A DNA stretch of 64,000 nt from Legionella sheltonii (GTDB lineage: Bacteria; Pseudomonadota; Gammaproteobacteria; Legionellales; Legionellaceae): assembly GCF_026191355.1 (NCBI RefSeq), contig NZ_JAPHOQ010000009.1:160226-224225 (forward strand). The letters are read 5' to 3'. The notes under the pieces are model-generated. The model ran no database searches. It was given only the letters and a program-made list of their open reading frames with translations, and was not told the DNA's origin. Each line of letters starts with the position of its first letter. The stretch's first letter is position 1. The position numbers and the translations under genes are program-made. This document shows, piece by piece, positions 26,736 through 35,078 of the stretch.

Positions 26736-27727
26736 TGGTTCAAAACATTGGTTGTGTTGGCAACAGTGTAGAACATCACCGCATTAGCAACCATCCTGCC
26801 AAACGCAATAATTTTTTGCTGAATTATACTATTGTTTTCGTGAATAACACCGTCTTTGCCAAAGGTGATCCAATCAATAAAATCATTAAACTCTTCACTT
26901 TTACAAGTAGCTGCTTGAATCTTTTTACGAAGATCAACATCAGCAATATATTTTAAAAGAAAAATGGTTCGTACTACTCGCCCCAATTCACGGAACGCTT
27001 GATGCAGCTTATTCTTCTTGCTATTGGAGCGCAGCTTTTTCAATATAGTTGACGCTTTAATTTTGCCACTTTGGATTGACATAACAACGCGCAACATATC
27101 GTAGTACATTGACTCTATGAGTTGCCAGTTGGGCTCTTTCGATATAAAAATATCACTGATATGTTGGTATGATTTTTCATTCATTTCAGCTGGTCGATAA
27201 AAATTGAGATGCTTGAAACTACGTATTCTGGGCATAAGTGTTATTGCCAACAAATAGGCAAACCCAAATACCACTTCGTTTTGCGCGTGCGTATCCCCAT
27301 GGATTGTATCTGGACGTAAGGTTTCATCACTTTCATAAATCCCATCGAAAATGTAAATGGCCTCATAAACACCACACGGGATAAAGTTTCCAAACAAAGC
27401 AACATACTGATCAGAAACGTGATAATAGCCAATCCCACCATATTTTCCATAACGAATATGGTGCTCTGCCAGTAGATTATTGGTATACATATCCCAATAA
27501 GTCCCATCAACAGAAGCACTTTCACCATTGCCCCAAATATAAGGCAGCTCAAACTGTTTGTATGCCTTGATAATGACTTCACTAATTTTATTGAGACGCA
27601 GCTCAGTAATGTGGTGATTGAATAGCCAAGCAATTTGTTTACGTGAATACTTTTTCAAGCATCGTTCAGCTTGAACTGGGCCAACATTACAACCATATGC
27701 GAAACTGGTAGCAATAAAGCGTAAATC
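26736..27727 (-). pseudogene. Tn3-family transposase of insertion A, middle piece
   Basis: About 330 codons holding the catalytic centre: first Asp in ESASVDGTYWD, second in TIHGDTHAQNEVVFGFAYLL followed by LMPRIR. It is cut at the left by the composite (TGGTT repeat) and at the right by the 1150-bp IS (AAATC repeat). The N-terminal ATG and C-terminal tail of the uninterrupted frame here belong to the IS and composite sequence, not to the real protein. The three pieces together would encode about 1000 aa. Inactive as it stands. Confidence 0.9.
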
Positions 27728-28877
27728 ACTCATGTTACGCACATGACCTTGTAGTTTGAATAAAAAGCATTAGAATTTCGTCCTTATTTTAGGGAGGAAG
27801 TTAAATGGATATGCTTGATCTTTATAGTGATTATTTAATTTGTCAGAACAAATATGCGACAGCCACCGGATTATCTGATTTGGTTGATGGAGCATTTGCG
27901 CATGACAAGGTGACTCGATTTCTTCGTTTTGAGTCTTTTGATTCAAAATCCCTTTGGCGCTATGTAAAAAAGCCAGTGAGGTCGCAAGAAACGGTTGGTG
28001 GTGTCTTAATACTGGATGACTCCATCGAAGAGAAACCCTACACGGATGAGAATGAAATTAATTGTTGGCATTACTCTCATGCTAAAGGGAGCGTGCTCAA
28101 AGGAATCAACATCTTGTCATGCATGGTTCGCTATGCTGACTTCAGTGTACCCATAGGGTATGAGGTGATTAAAAAAGATGTTGCCTATTGTGATATTAAA
28201 ACCAAACAAGCCAGAAGAAAATCATCGGTTACCAAAAATCAATTATTTCAAAACCTGATTACTCAGGCCATTACCAATAAAGTGATGTTTGATTATGTGC
28301 TTGCAGACAACTGGTTTGGCTCGAAGGCCAATATGGTTCACATCCATAAAGACCTTCAAAAATCGTTTATCATTGGGATTAAATCTAACCGCACGTTAGC
28401 TTTATCTGAAAACGAGGCCAAAAACGGACGGTACCAACAAGTAAGAGCTTTAGAATTAGAAGAGGATGTAGCCCACACAGTCTGGCTTAAAGGCCTAGAC
28501 TTCCCCGTGAGGCTCCTGAAAAAAGTGTTCAAAAACGAAAACGGTTCAACAGGAATTCTCTATCTTGTTTCTAATGACATGCCAAGTAGTGCCGAACGTC
28601 TTTATGAAGTGTACCAGAAACGGTGGCGGATTGAAGAGTATCACAAATCAATTAAGCAAAATGCAAGCTTAACCAAGTCGCCCACTCGAACCGTTAAAAC
28701 TCAGTGTAATCATATTTATGCTTCTATTATTGCATACTGCAAGCTGGAATTGTTGAAGATAAAAACTCAATTAAATCATTTTGCCATTAAGTACAGATTG
28801 ATCCTTAGAGCAAATCAGCTTGCATGGCGGGAGCTTAAAAATATGGCTGCTTAAAATAGATCGTGCGTAACATGAGT
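27728..28877 (+). mobile_element. 1150-bp IS inside the insertion A transposase gene
   Basis: Perfect 15-bp terminal inverted repeats ACTCATGTTACGCAC, flanked by the direct repeat AAATC (27723-27727 and 28878-28882). It holds one transposase gene. Removal with one AAATC joins the host frame as DDYD-LRFIATS. Confidence 0.9.
27805..28854 (+). CDS. DDE transposase of the 1150-bp IS
   Basis: 349 aa RNase H-fold transposase. Acidic positions are visible in GVLILDDSIEEK (first Asp), DYVLADNWFGSK (second Asp) and a YQKRWRIEEYHKSIKQNASL block (YREK-like, with the Glu). This layout belongs to the IS4/IS701 clan; I cannot name the family with certainty. Good ribosome site (AGGGAGGAAG) before the ATG. 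It appears intact. Confidence 0.85.
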   Translation: MDMLDLYSDYLICQNKYATATGLSDLVDGAFAHDKVTRFLRFESFDSKSLWRYVKKPVRSQETVGGVLILDDSIEEKPYTDENEINCWHYSHAKGSVLKGINILSCMVRYADFSVPIGYEVIKKDVAYCDIKTKQARRKSSVTKNQLFQNLITQAITNKVMFDYVLADNWFGSKANMVHIHKDLQKSFIIGIKSNRTLALSENEAKNGRYQQVRALELEEDVAHTVWLKGLDFPVRLLKKVFKNENGSTGILYLVSNDMPSSAERLYEVYQKRWRIEEYHKSIKQNASLTKSPTRTVKTQCNHIYASIIAYCKLELLKIKTQLNHFAIKYRLILRANQLAWRELKNMAA

Positions 28878-30745
28878 AAATCATAATCATCTATTTTGGG
28901 TTCGTACCCTGATAAGGGCTTTAAATGGCGACTGATACCAAGCCAATTTTCCACGTCAGTAAGTACAGAGACGATATCCGTCAACGGCATTTTTGATGCT
29001 ACCAATTTTGAAAATTTTTCTTGTTGCTGACTCACTTTCTTACTGATAGCTCGCTTTAATACTGGCTCACCGTTGATAATGTTCAAATATTCATTATCGA
29101 CAAAATTTTGATTCACCTTTTCAGCGGCTTGCTGATGCTCTTCCTTTAGTTCTTTTACAAATAGCCTAGGGTCGTCAGACTTACCTATCAGCTCAGCATA
29201 AGGTTTTAGGTTTTGGTAAAATTCGTCCCATGGAATAAATTGCTTATTGGGATCATCGTTCTCATAGCTGTTAAGAGCAAAGGCATCGGCACAGTTAATT
29301 TCATCCATGGCAAATCTAAAAATAGCCAATTCTAACTTCTGTTTATTAATGGTTCGAATTTGATTGGTGTAACGCTTGGTCTTGCCCTCGGTAATGAACT
29401 GAAACCATTGGTCATCAAGCCATTCTAAATTGCTAAACTCTTCTGGATTGATTTCAACATACTCTCCATGGGTTCGTTGGTGTACCAATATGAATTCGAC
29501 TAACTTTTCTACTAGAACATCTTTTGAAGCTGATTTGATCTCTATCTGCTTCAGTAAACGAAACATAGTATGTCTTTTTGCTTGATAATACTTCAACATT
29601 AAAGGTAAATCGTTATCGTCAGCATAAGCCAGATATTGTTCGCAGGCTTCAATTGAAGCATCGATATCATTTGGCAAACTTTGCTCAATAAGCACTAATT
29701 TTTCTTCCGGTGTTCGGGCAGTTTGTTTGCTTGCGACGAGAACTTGTTTAAGGCTGCCAATAAGTTGATCTGTTATTTTTTGGTTGGAATTTCTGATTTC
29801 CTGTAGCGCTTCCGCTGCATCAGTTTTTATTTTACGCAGCCAGCGTGTCAGCACAGTGACAATGCTATCAAGTGATTTTGCGTACTGATGATATAACAAC
29901 ATGGCTGATAAAGCATATCTTTTGGCTTCTTTAATACGGCGCATATCGGCAATATCTAAAGCCATTGCTTCAGCAACATATTGATCTAAACGGTGCTCAG
30001 GAATATCAGAAAGATCAATTGGGCTTTCATCTCGCCACTTACGTAACTGATCCAGGTAATCTGTAAATTCTCGAATGTTTGTGACAGATGGTTTTTTCAT
30101 TTCTTGTTTAAGATATTCCCAGCCACTAGTGAACTCATGGACTGGTGAGGTGGATAGCAATAACTTATCAAAAAATTGTTTAGTCTCATCGGTAAGTTGG
30201 TCGCTAACTTTTTGGTACAGTACCGAGCTAACTATAGTTCGAGCAGCACGTGCAAGTCTCAGCAATGTTGAAAATGCCGGAATTTCAAAATTATTTTTGA
30301 TTAGTTCTTCAAGCATATCATTGATAATATCAGCTAAATTTTCTTTAATAGCCGCAGATTTTAAGCCAGCAGACTTCATTATTGACTTGCGTTGCTGCTT
30401 GCACTCATTGATGAACAGAAATTTGCGTATAACTGTTTTGTGACGCTTGCGTTGTTTGAGCTGCATGTAATTTTGTAGCTTTACTTTATCCACTTTGATA
30501 TCAATGCAGTTTGCAATATATTCGATAATCGGTTTAGGAATTGTGTTGATTGGAATGTGATAGCCTAAACATTGATAACATTTTAGTGAAAGCATAAAAC
30601 CAAGTCGGCTATGAGGTGATTTCTCACTGGTGCTTTTATTGAGTAGTTCAAGCTCTGCTTTTATTGGCAAAAAATTCTGTTTGAGTTCCTGTTCGTCAGG
30701 ATTTGGTTTCAATCTTGGATAAGCAGTGTCGTGAATTGCAGTCAT
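28878..30745 (-). pseudogene. Tn3-family transposase of insertion A, N-terminal piece
   Basis: About 622 genuine codons from ATG at 30745 (MTAIHDTAYPRLKPN) to the IS junction at DDYD; the last 14 codons of the open frame are IS sequence. The long helical N-terminal domain is of the Tn3 transposase type, and the frame continues in the middle piece. It diverges from the resolvase gene at 30873. Confidence 0.88.
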
Positions 30746-30872
30746 TGTGAATTTAAGGTATCTTTTGTGGCGGCCGAAAACAGTAGTTTATGGCCATGTA
30801 AAAATCAAGACTTTTGATCCTTATATTTAAAGGGTTTTCGATAGACAAATTTCAAGGGGTTTTTGGCCAGGT
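30746..30872. promoter_or_regulatory. Probable res site of insertion A
   Basis: 127-bp gap between the divergent transposase and resolvase genes, the normal site for res and both promoters in Tn3-family elements. Sub-sites are not resolvable by eye. Confidence 0.5.
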
Positions 30873-31460
30873 ATGAAAGCAGGAATTTATGCCAGAGTTT
30901 CAACACATGATCAACAGACGTTAGATCTGCAAATTGAAGCAATGAAAAAATATGCTCAGGCACGTGAATGGCATATAGAAAGTGAAATTACAGAAATTGG
31001 ATCAGGAGCAAAAGATAACAGGCCTCTACGTGACAAACTTATCAATCAAGCTAAGCGCAGACAAGTTGATGTTATTATTGTTTGGAAGTTAGATCGATGG
31101 GGTCGGTCTGTAAATGACCTATTTCGTACCCTTAACGAACTTAATGGATTGGGTGTTGGATTTATCTCTTTGACAGAGGCATTAGATCTTACTACTGCTA
31201 CCGGAAGGGCAATGGCTGGGTTACTTGCAATCTTTGCAGAGTTTGAGCGAGAGATTTTACGTGAGCGAGTCAAATCAGGTATTGCCCATGCAAGACAAAA
31301 AGGTAAAAACCACGGTCGACCTACAACAATAAAACAGTATGAATCTGAAATAAATCATTTATTTAAGTCTGGATTGAGCAAATCTGAAATTGCTAAAAAA
31401 CTTGGTATTGGTCGAACATCGGTAAGACGAATTTTATCCGCACAAGTACAGGAATTATAA
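30873..31460 (+). CDS. tnpR: Serine recombinase (resolvase) of insertion A
   Basis: 195 aa. Catalytic domain GIYARVSTHDQQT (Ser10), WKLDRWGRSVNDL, LAIFAEFEREILRERV, and a C-terminal helix-turn-helix (KSEIAKKLGIGRTSVRRIL). It is distinct in sequence from the resolvase of the composite arms. Its stop overlaps the ATG of the next gene (TAATG), so the cargo genes are co-expressed with it. Confidence 0.92.
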   Translation: MKAGIYARVSTHDQQTLDLQIEAMKKYAQAREWHIESEITEIGSGAKDNRPLRDKLINQAKRRQVDVIIVWKLDRWGRSVNDLFRTLNELNGLGVGFISLTEALDLTTATGRAMAGLLAIFAEFEREILRERVKSGIAHARQKGKNHGRPTTIKQYESEINHLFKSGLSKSEIAKKLGIGRTSVRRILSAQVQEL

Positions 31461-31972
31461 TGTTAATTATTTTTGGCGGACTGCCAGGAACTGGTAAAAC
31501 AACAATTTCAAAAGAAGTGGCCAAGCGCTTAAAGGCCGTTTACTTAAGAGTGGATACTATTGAACAAACTTTAAAAAATTTAGAGGGTTACCCGGATTCA
31601 TTAGTAATAGGTTCTGAGGGTTACTTATTAAGCTATGCTATCGCGAAAGAAAATTTAGCCTTGGGATTAGATGTTATTGCTGATTCAGTTAATCCAATTG
31701 CCATTACGCGCAATGATTGGCGCCAAGTTGCGAAAGAAGCAAATACCGTTTTTGTTGAAATTGCATTAATTTGTTCTGATAAAATGGAACATCAAGACAG
31801 GGTAGAACAGAGAGTAGCAGATATAGATGGTCATAAGCTACTTACATGGAACGATGTTCTAAATAGAGATTATGAACCTTGGGAATCAATATCTATGTTG
31901 GTTGATACTTCAAGGCATACCGTGGATGAGTCTGTTCAAAAAATTATTGAGCATATTAAGTCAGAGGCATAG
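31460..31972 (+). CDS. P-loop kinase-like ATPase
   Basis: 170 aa with a Walker A motif at the N-terminus (GGLPGTGKTT) and a kinase-like layout: RVDTIEQTL after the P-loop and VIADSVNPIAITR as the Walker B region. It resembles small AAA_33-type kinases, a group including chloramphenicol- or polynucleotide-kinase-like enzymes. The substrate is unknown. It is the first of three cargo genes behind the resolvase, each starting within a few bases of the last, so an operon is likely. Confidence 0.75.
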   Translation: MLIIFGGLPGTGKTTISKEVAKRLKAVYLRVDTIEQTLKNLEGYPDSLVIGSEGYLLSYAIAKENLALGLDVIADSVNPIAITRNDWRQVAKEANTVFVEIALICSDKMEHQDRVEQRVADIDGHKLLTWNDVLNRDYEPWESISMLVDTSRHTVDESVQKIIEHIKSEA

Positions 31973-31976
31973 TTCA

Positions 31977-32582
31977 GTGAAAACTACTGTTTTTTCAAGC
32001 AATACTGAATTTTATGAGCAGAATTTTTCTAGCTTAAGTTATCCTTCTATAATAATTGAGGATAAGCTATTTGAAGGATGCCGATTTATCAATGCAAATT
32101 TTTCTGAGTCCCAGTTCATTCGCTGTAAATTTGTTGACTGTGAGTTCAATAATTGCAATCTAAGTGCGGTTCAATTCAAAGCATCCTCACTTAACAATGT
32201 TACTTTTTTCGAATCAAAAGTAACAGGCGTTAATTGGACTATGCTGAACTGGCCACATATTCGGTTATCCAGCCCGTTTCAGTTTTACAATTCTATTATA
32301 TCGCATTCGAGTTTTTATGGTCTGGAACTGCAAGAACTGATTATTGAAGCTTGTATTGCACATGATGTTGATTTTAGAGAAGCAGATTTAAGACGTGCCA
32401 ACTTTAAGCTAACTGACTTCGAAAAAAGCCAATTTGTGCACACAAAGTTGTATGCTTCTGATTTTACGGAAGCTCACAGCTATTCCATTAATCCAACTCA
32501 AAATGATATTAAAAAAGCAAAGTTCAGTTTGCCTGATGCGATTCATTTGCTTGATGGATTTGAGATCCAGATTATAGGGTAA
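31977..32582 (+). CDS. Pentapeptide-repeat protein, Qnr/MfpA-like
   Basis: 201 aa from a GTG 4 bp after the preceding stop; the frame also extends upstream into the kinase gene without support. Tandem five-residue repeats with central Phe/Leu run through most of the chain (e.g. CRFINANFSESQFIRCKF, then DFREADLRRANFKLTDF), forming a right-handed beta-helix. The tail PTQNDIKKAKFSLPDA-HLLDG is typical of chromosomal and plasmid Qnr-like proteins, which mimic DNA and protect gyrase and topoisomerase IV. Gyrase protection is inference from architecture. The next gene is a GyrI-like protein, which strengthens the link. Confidence 0.78.
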   Translation: MKTTVFSSNTEFYEQNFSSLSYPSIIIEDKLFEGCRFINANFSESQFIRCKFVDCEFNNCNLSAVQFKASSLNNVTFFESKVTGVNWTMLNWPHIRLSSPFQFYNSIISHSSFYGLELQELIIEACIAHDVDFREADLRRANFKLTDFEKSQFVHTKLYASDFTEAHSYSINPTQNDIKKAKFSLPDAIHLLDGFEIQIIG

Positions 32583-32588
32583 TTAAAC

Positions 32589-33119
32589 GTGAACAATATT
32601 AACTTAAAAAGTTTAGAACCAAATATAAGCATAATAGCTGAAATAAAACTTATTGCATCTAAGTGTGATATGTCATTTGCAGAAGATAAAACGGGGCAAC
32701 TGTGGCGGAGTTTTAGCCCTGCTATAAAAAATATTCCAAATAAAAAAAATAACTTTAAATATTCAGTTCAGATTTTCCCTAAGACAAATTTTTTTAAAAA
32801 CTTTGATCCAACAACTACATTTCAGAAATATGCCGCTGTAGAAGCTGATATCAGCGAAAATCTTCCAGAAAACCTGGAAGTTTTAACTATACCCGCAGGC
32901 CTTTATGCAATATTCACTTATATCGGTAAGCCTAGTGAAGCTGAAAAAACCTTTTATTATATATATTATCAATGGATAAAAGAATCTGGTTTTGCACTTG
33001 ATGAAAGGCCACACTTTGCGATAATGGGTGATAAATATATAGGAGAACATCCTGATTCTGAGGAAGAGTTATTCATTCCTATCAGAGGTATCGAACCCCT
33101 TCAAGTTAGTGACAGATAA
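32589..33119 (+). CDS. GyrI-like / AraC effector-binding-domain protein
   Basis: 176 aa from a GTG 6 bp after the pentapeptide gene. The fold is that of the GyrI-like small-molecule-binding domain: two copies of a strand-helix-strand unit, with IPAGLYAIFTYIG, FYYIYYQWIKESGF, DERPHFAIMGDKY and the final LFIPI. Family members include gyrase inhibitor SbmC/GyrI and drug-binding regulators. No DNA-binding domain is attached. It could bind a toxic small molecule or modulate gyrase. Confidence 0.75.
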   Translation: MNNINLKSLEPNISIIAEIKLIASKCDMSFAEDKTGQLWRSFSPAIKNIPNKKNNFKYSVQIFPKTNFFKNFDPTTTFQKYAAVEADISENLPENLEVLTIPAGLYAIFTYIGKPSEAEKTFYYIYYQWIKESGFALDERPHFAIMGDKYIGEHPDSEEELFIPIRGIEPLQVSDR

Positions 33120-33303
33120 ACTTCATAAGTTTTTTGTTTGGATTATTTTGATCAATGCCAATGTTGCACACACAAAACTATAATCAACTTGCTTTGAAAA
33201 TGTTTAAAGCATTAAATCTATGATTGATCCCAGATTAAACCAAATAGTGTACCAAATTTAATCATGACCCTTTTTTACCAGGATCCCGGCCCGGGGTCAT
33301 AAT

Positions 33304-33717
33304 GTAGAAAACAGTAGAAATAAGACAAGAGCTCTTGAAAAATCAATGATTGATACCATTGATGGTCCATATTCTGAAGAGATGGGCAAAAGAACGAGCG
33401 GGTTGTTCAGCGACTTAGCGCGTGAAATAGGCAAAAATGTTAATAAAATAGATAACAGCTTAATTTCTTTAAAAAACTCTGCTTATTGGTTATTAATTTT
33501 AGCCATTATTCTCACCCTTGTTGTACCCTACTCGACTCGACGTGCTATCGCAACTCCAGTAGATAAGGCAATTGATATGGCGGAACGAATTGCTGCAGGG
33601 GAGCGAGATGTCGTTATCCAGATTCAATCTAGAGATAAATTAGGAAAACTGCTTTTATCGCTTAAAGCGATGCAAGAAGCCATTAGAAAAAATGAAGAAA
33701 TTCTCCGTGTTAGGCCT
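33304..33717 (+). pseudogene. Methyl-accepting chemotaxis protein, piece 2 of 3 (TM2 and HAMP)
   Basis: 138 codons continuing the receptor from 6787: the end of the periplasmic helix bundle, the second membrane helix (YWLLILAIILTLVVPY) and a HAMP domain (PVDKAIDMAERIAAGERDV). The frame enters insertion C at 33718, where it ends in foreign sequence (SAPELAP). It resumes at 38737. Confidence 0.9.
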
Positions 33718-33767
33718 AGCGCTCCGGAACTTGCGCCCTGACGCAAAAATTTAAAAATAACACCGTT

Positions 33768-34121
33768 TCATAGAAAGATTCGGTAATCTACTTCAAAAAG
33801 ATCAGCGATTCGCTTCGCAAGTTCTTTACCGATAGCACGTCTTCCATTTTCCATGGCAGAAAGATTGGTTTGACTGACGTTTAATTTTTTAGCAAAATCA
33901 ATCTGGCTCAATCCCTCCCGATATCTTAAGCCTTTTAATAACACACTTGGTTCACCAGATTCTTGAGTCAACTCGCTAAATAGATCATCAATCGAAATGT
34001 ACTTATCATCAGATGTAACTTTATAACGTTCCATCACTTCAATTGGAACCGCATAAAGTCCCCCATGCCAAGATATTTTGGCAACATCATCAGTATGGTG
34101 CTTTTTCGTGAGTGCCGACAT
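33768..34121 (-). CDS. HTH antitoxin (HigA-like)
   Basis: 117 aa. An N-terminal segment probably wraps the toxin, and a C-terminal XRE helix-turn-helix (GLSQIDFAKKLNVSQTNLSAMENG) should bind the operator. It overlaps the 3' end of the upstream toxin gene by 32 bp. Toxin-first order is typical of HigBA-type modules. The pair likely stabilises insertion C. Confidence 0.82.
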   Translation of the reverse strand: MSALTKKHHTDDVAKISWHGGLYAVPIEVMERYKVTSDDKYISIDDLFSELTQESGEPSVLLKGLRYREGLSQIDFAKKLNVSQTNLSAMENGRRAIGKELAKRIADLFEVDYRIFL

Positions 34122-34380
34122 AATATATCTCCGTAATTTTCAATTTTTTATCGATAACTTCCCAACAGCATACATAAGTTGGTTTCCCTTTACTCAGATG
34201 GCAGTGGCGTTTATCTCCGGGCATACCTTGTAACTTGCTATAATTTTTCCAACCCCCACCAGTCGCTGGGCCATGATGTTCAAGATCGCGAACCAACAAT
34301 AACACGGCAGCCTGAACCGATTTTGGTAGCTTTAATATTTTTTTTCCAACTTTGGTTGGTATTATTATTTTCCAGACCAT
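34090..34380 (-). CDS. RelE/HigB-superfamily toxin
   Basis: 96 aa basic protein. KVGKKILKLPKSVQAAVLLLVRDL, then WKNYSKLQGMPGDKRHCHL and a C-terminal KITEIYYVGTHEKAPY fit the RelE/ParE fold of mRNA interferase toxins. Paired with the HTH antitoxin by gene overlap. Which RelE-fold subfamily and what it cleaves cannot be told. Confidence 0.8.
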   Translation of the reverse strand: MVWKIIIPTKVGKKILKLPKSVQAAVLLLVRDLEHHGPATGGGWKNYSKLQGMPGDKRHCHLSKGKPTYVCCWEVIDKKLKITEIYYVGTHEKAPY

Positions 34381-34434
34381 AATAGTATTGTATATCCTTT
34401 TTTGATATATATCAAATATTGATAAATTAATTAC

Positions 34435-34956
34435 CTAAGCAGTTGTTTTGTTTGATGGAATATAAGGAATAATGCCCGCTCTATATGCTTGCTCTTGGAT
34501 TTCATAGGTAGCTCTTCTGGCATCGATAATAAAACCATTCACCATAATCATCCATACCATAGGGTTATTATCCAAATTACTGCGTAAAGTCCATGCTGGA
34601 TCCATCTGTCTCATTTTAAACATATCACGTATAGATTTGCTTTTAGCACCTATCGTATTTTGTGATAGCCCAAACCAATCTGCCAATTCTTTGGATGAAA
34701 GATATGGATCTTGAGATTTATCGAATAAAAAATTTATCATGCCCAATGCATGTATGATTCCTGCCGCCCAGGTATTGCTTCGTCCAGACAATAACGGTGA
34801 CGGTCTCTTTCTAGCTAACTTGGATGCTAGCTCTTGAGCTAATTCGTGGTATTCCTCATTTAAGTGTTCTTGGCACAATTTTTTAACGATATCCATTATT
34901 TTAGTAAATTCCTCTTGAGTTACCTCAGGAACTGTGGGTAATTTTTTATTATTCAT
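34435..34956 (-). CDS. DUF6398-like protein with a helix-turn-helix segment
   Basis: 173 aa. The C-terminal two thirds read like the DUF6398 family: WAAGIIHALGMINFLFD, then an HTH-like SSKELADWFGLSQNTIGAKSKSIRDM. DNA binding is plausible from that helix pair. These proteins often accompany Tn3-family elements. It diverges from the transposase gene and could regulate it; function is otherwise unknown. Confidence 0.65.
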   Translation of the reverse strand: MNNKKLPTVPEVTQEEFTKIMDIVKKLCQEHLNEEYHELAQELASKLARKRPSPLLSGRSNTWAAGIIHALGMINFLFDKSQDPYLSSKELADWFGLSQNTIGAKSKSIRDMFKMRQMDPAWTLRSNLDNNPMVWMIMVNGFIIDARRATYEIQEQAYRAGIIPYIPSNKTTA

Positions 34957-35078
34957 ATTGAGTTCCTACTTTAAAATTGTGGTTGATATTACCATCGGAT
35001 TTGGGTAAATTACAACGACAAATTTAAGTGAATATTGCCATTTGAGTTCCGACTCTGGCTATTCTAGGAACTGGTAAA

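Larger units (their letters stand above)
6788..33298. mobile_element. Insertion A: nested Tn3-family transposon in the MCP gene
   Basis: Ends are imperfect inverted repeats of 35 and 36 bp (6788-6822 and 33263-33298), starting GACCCCGG and ending AAAAAAGGGTCATG, with one indel and one mismatch. They are flanked by the direct repeat ATAAT (6783-6787 and 33299-33303), the 5-bp duplication typical of Tn3-family transposition. Own genes: a Tn3-type transposase now in three pieces, a serine resolvase, and three cargo genes at 31460-33119. Without its two internal insertions the element would be about 5.6 kb. Excising it with one ATAAT rejoins the receptor frame as PDN-VENSR. Confidence 0.9.

Noticed and set aside
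26624..27742. Complete 372-aa transposase gene
   Set aside because: The start lies in the IS end and the tail in the composite arm. Only the middle matches a Tn3 transposase and joins pieces on either side.
33346..33741. Stand-alone 131-aa HAMP protein
   Set aside because: Its ends are transposon junctions; it is the middle of the interrupted receptor, and the last seven residues are terminal-repeat sequence.
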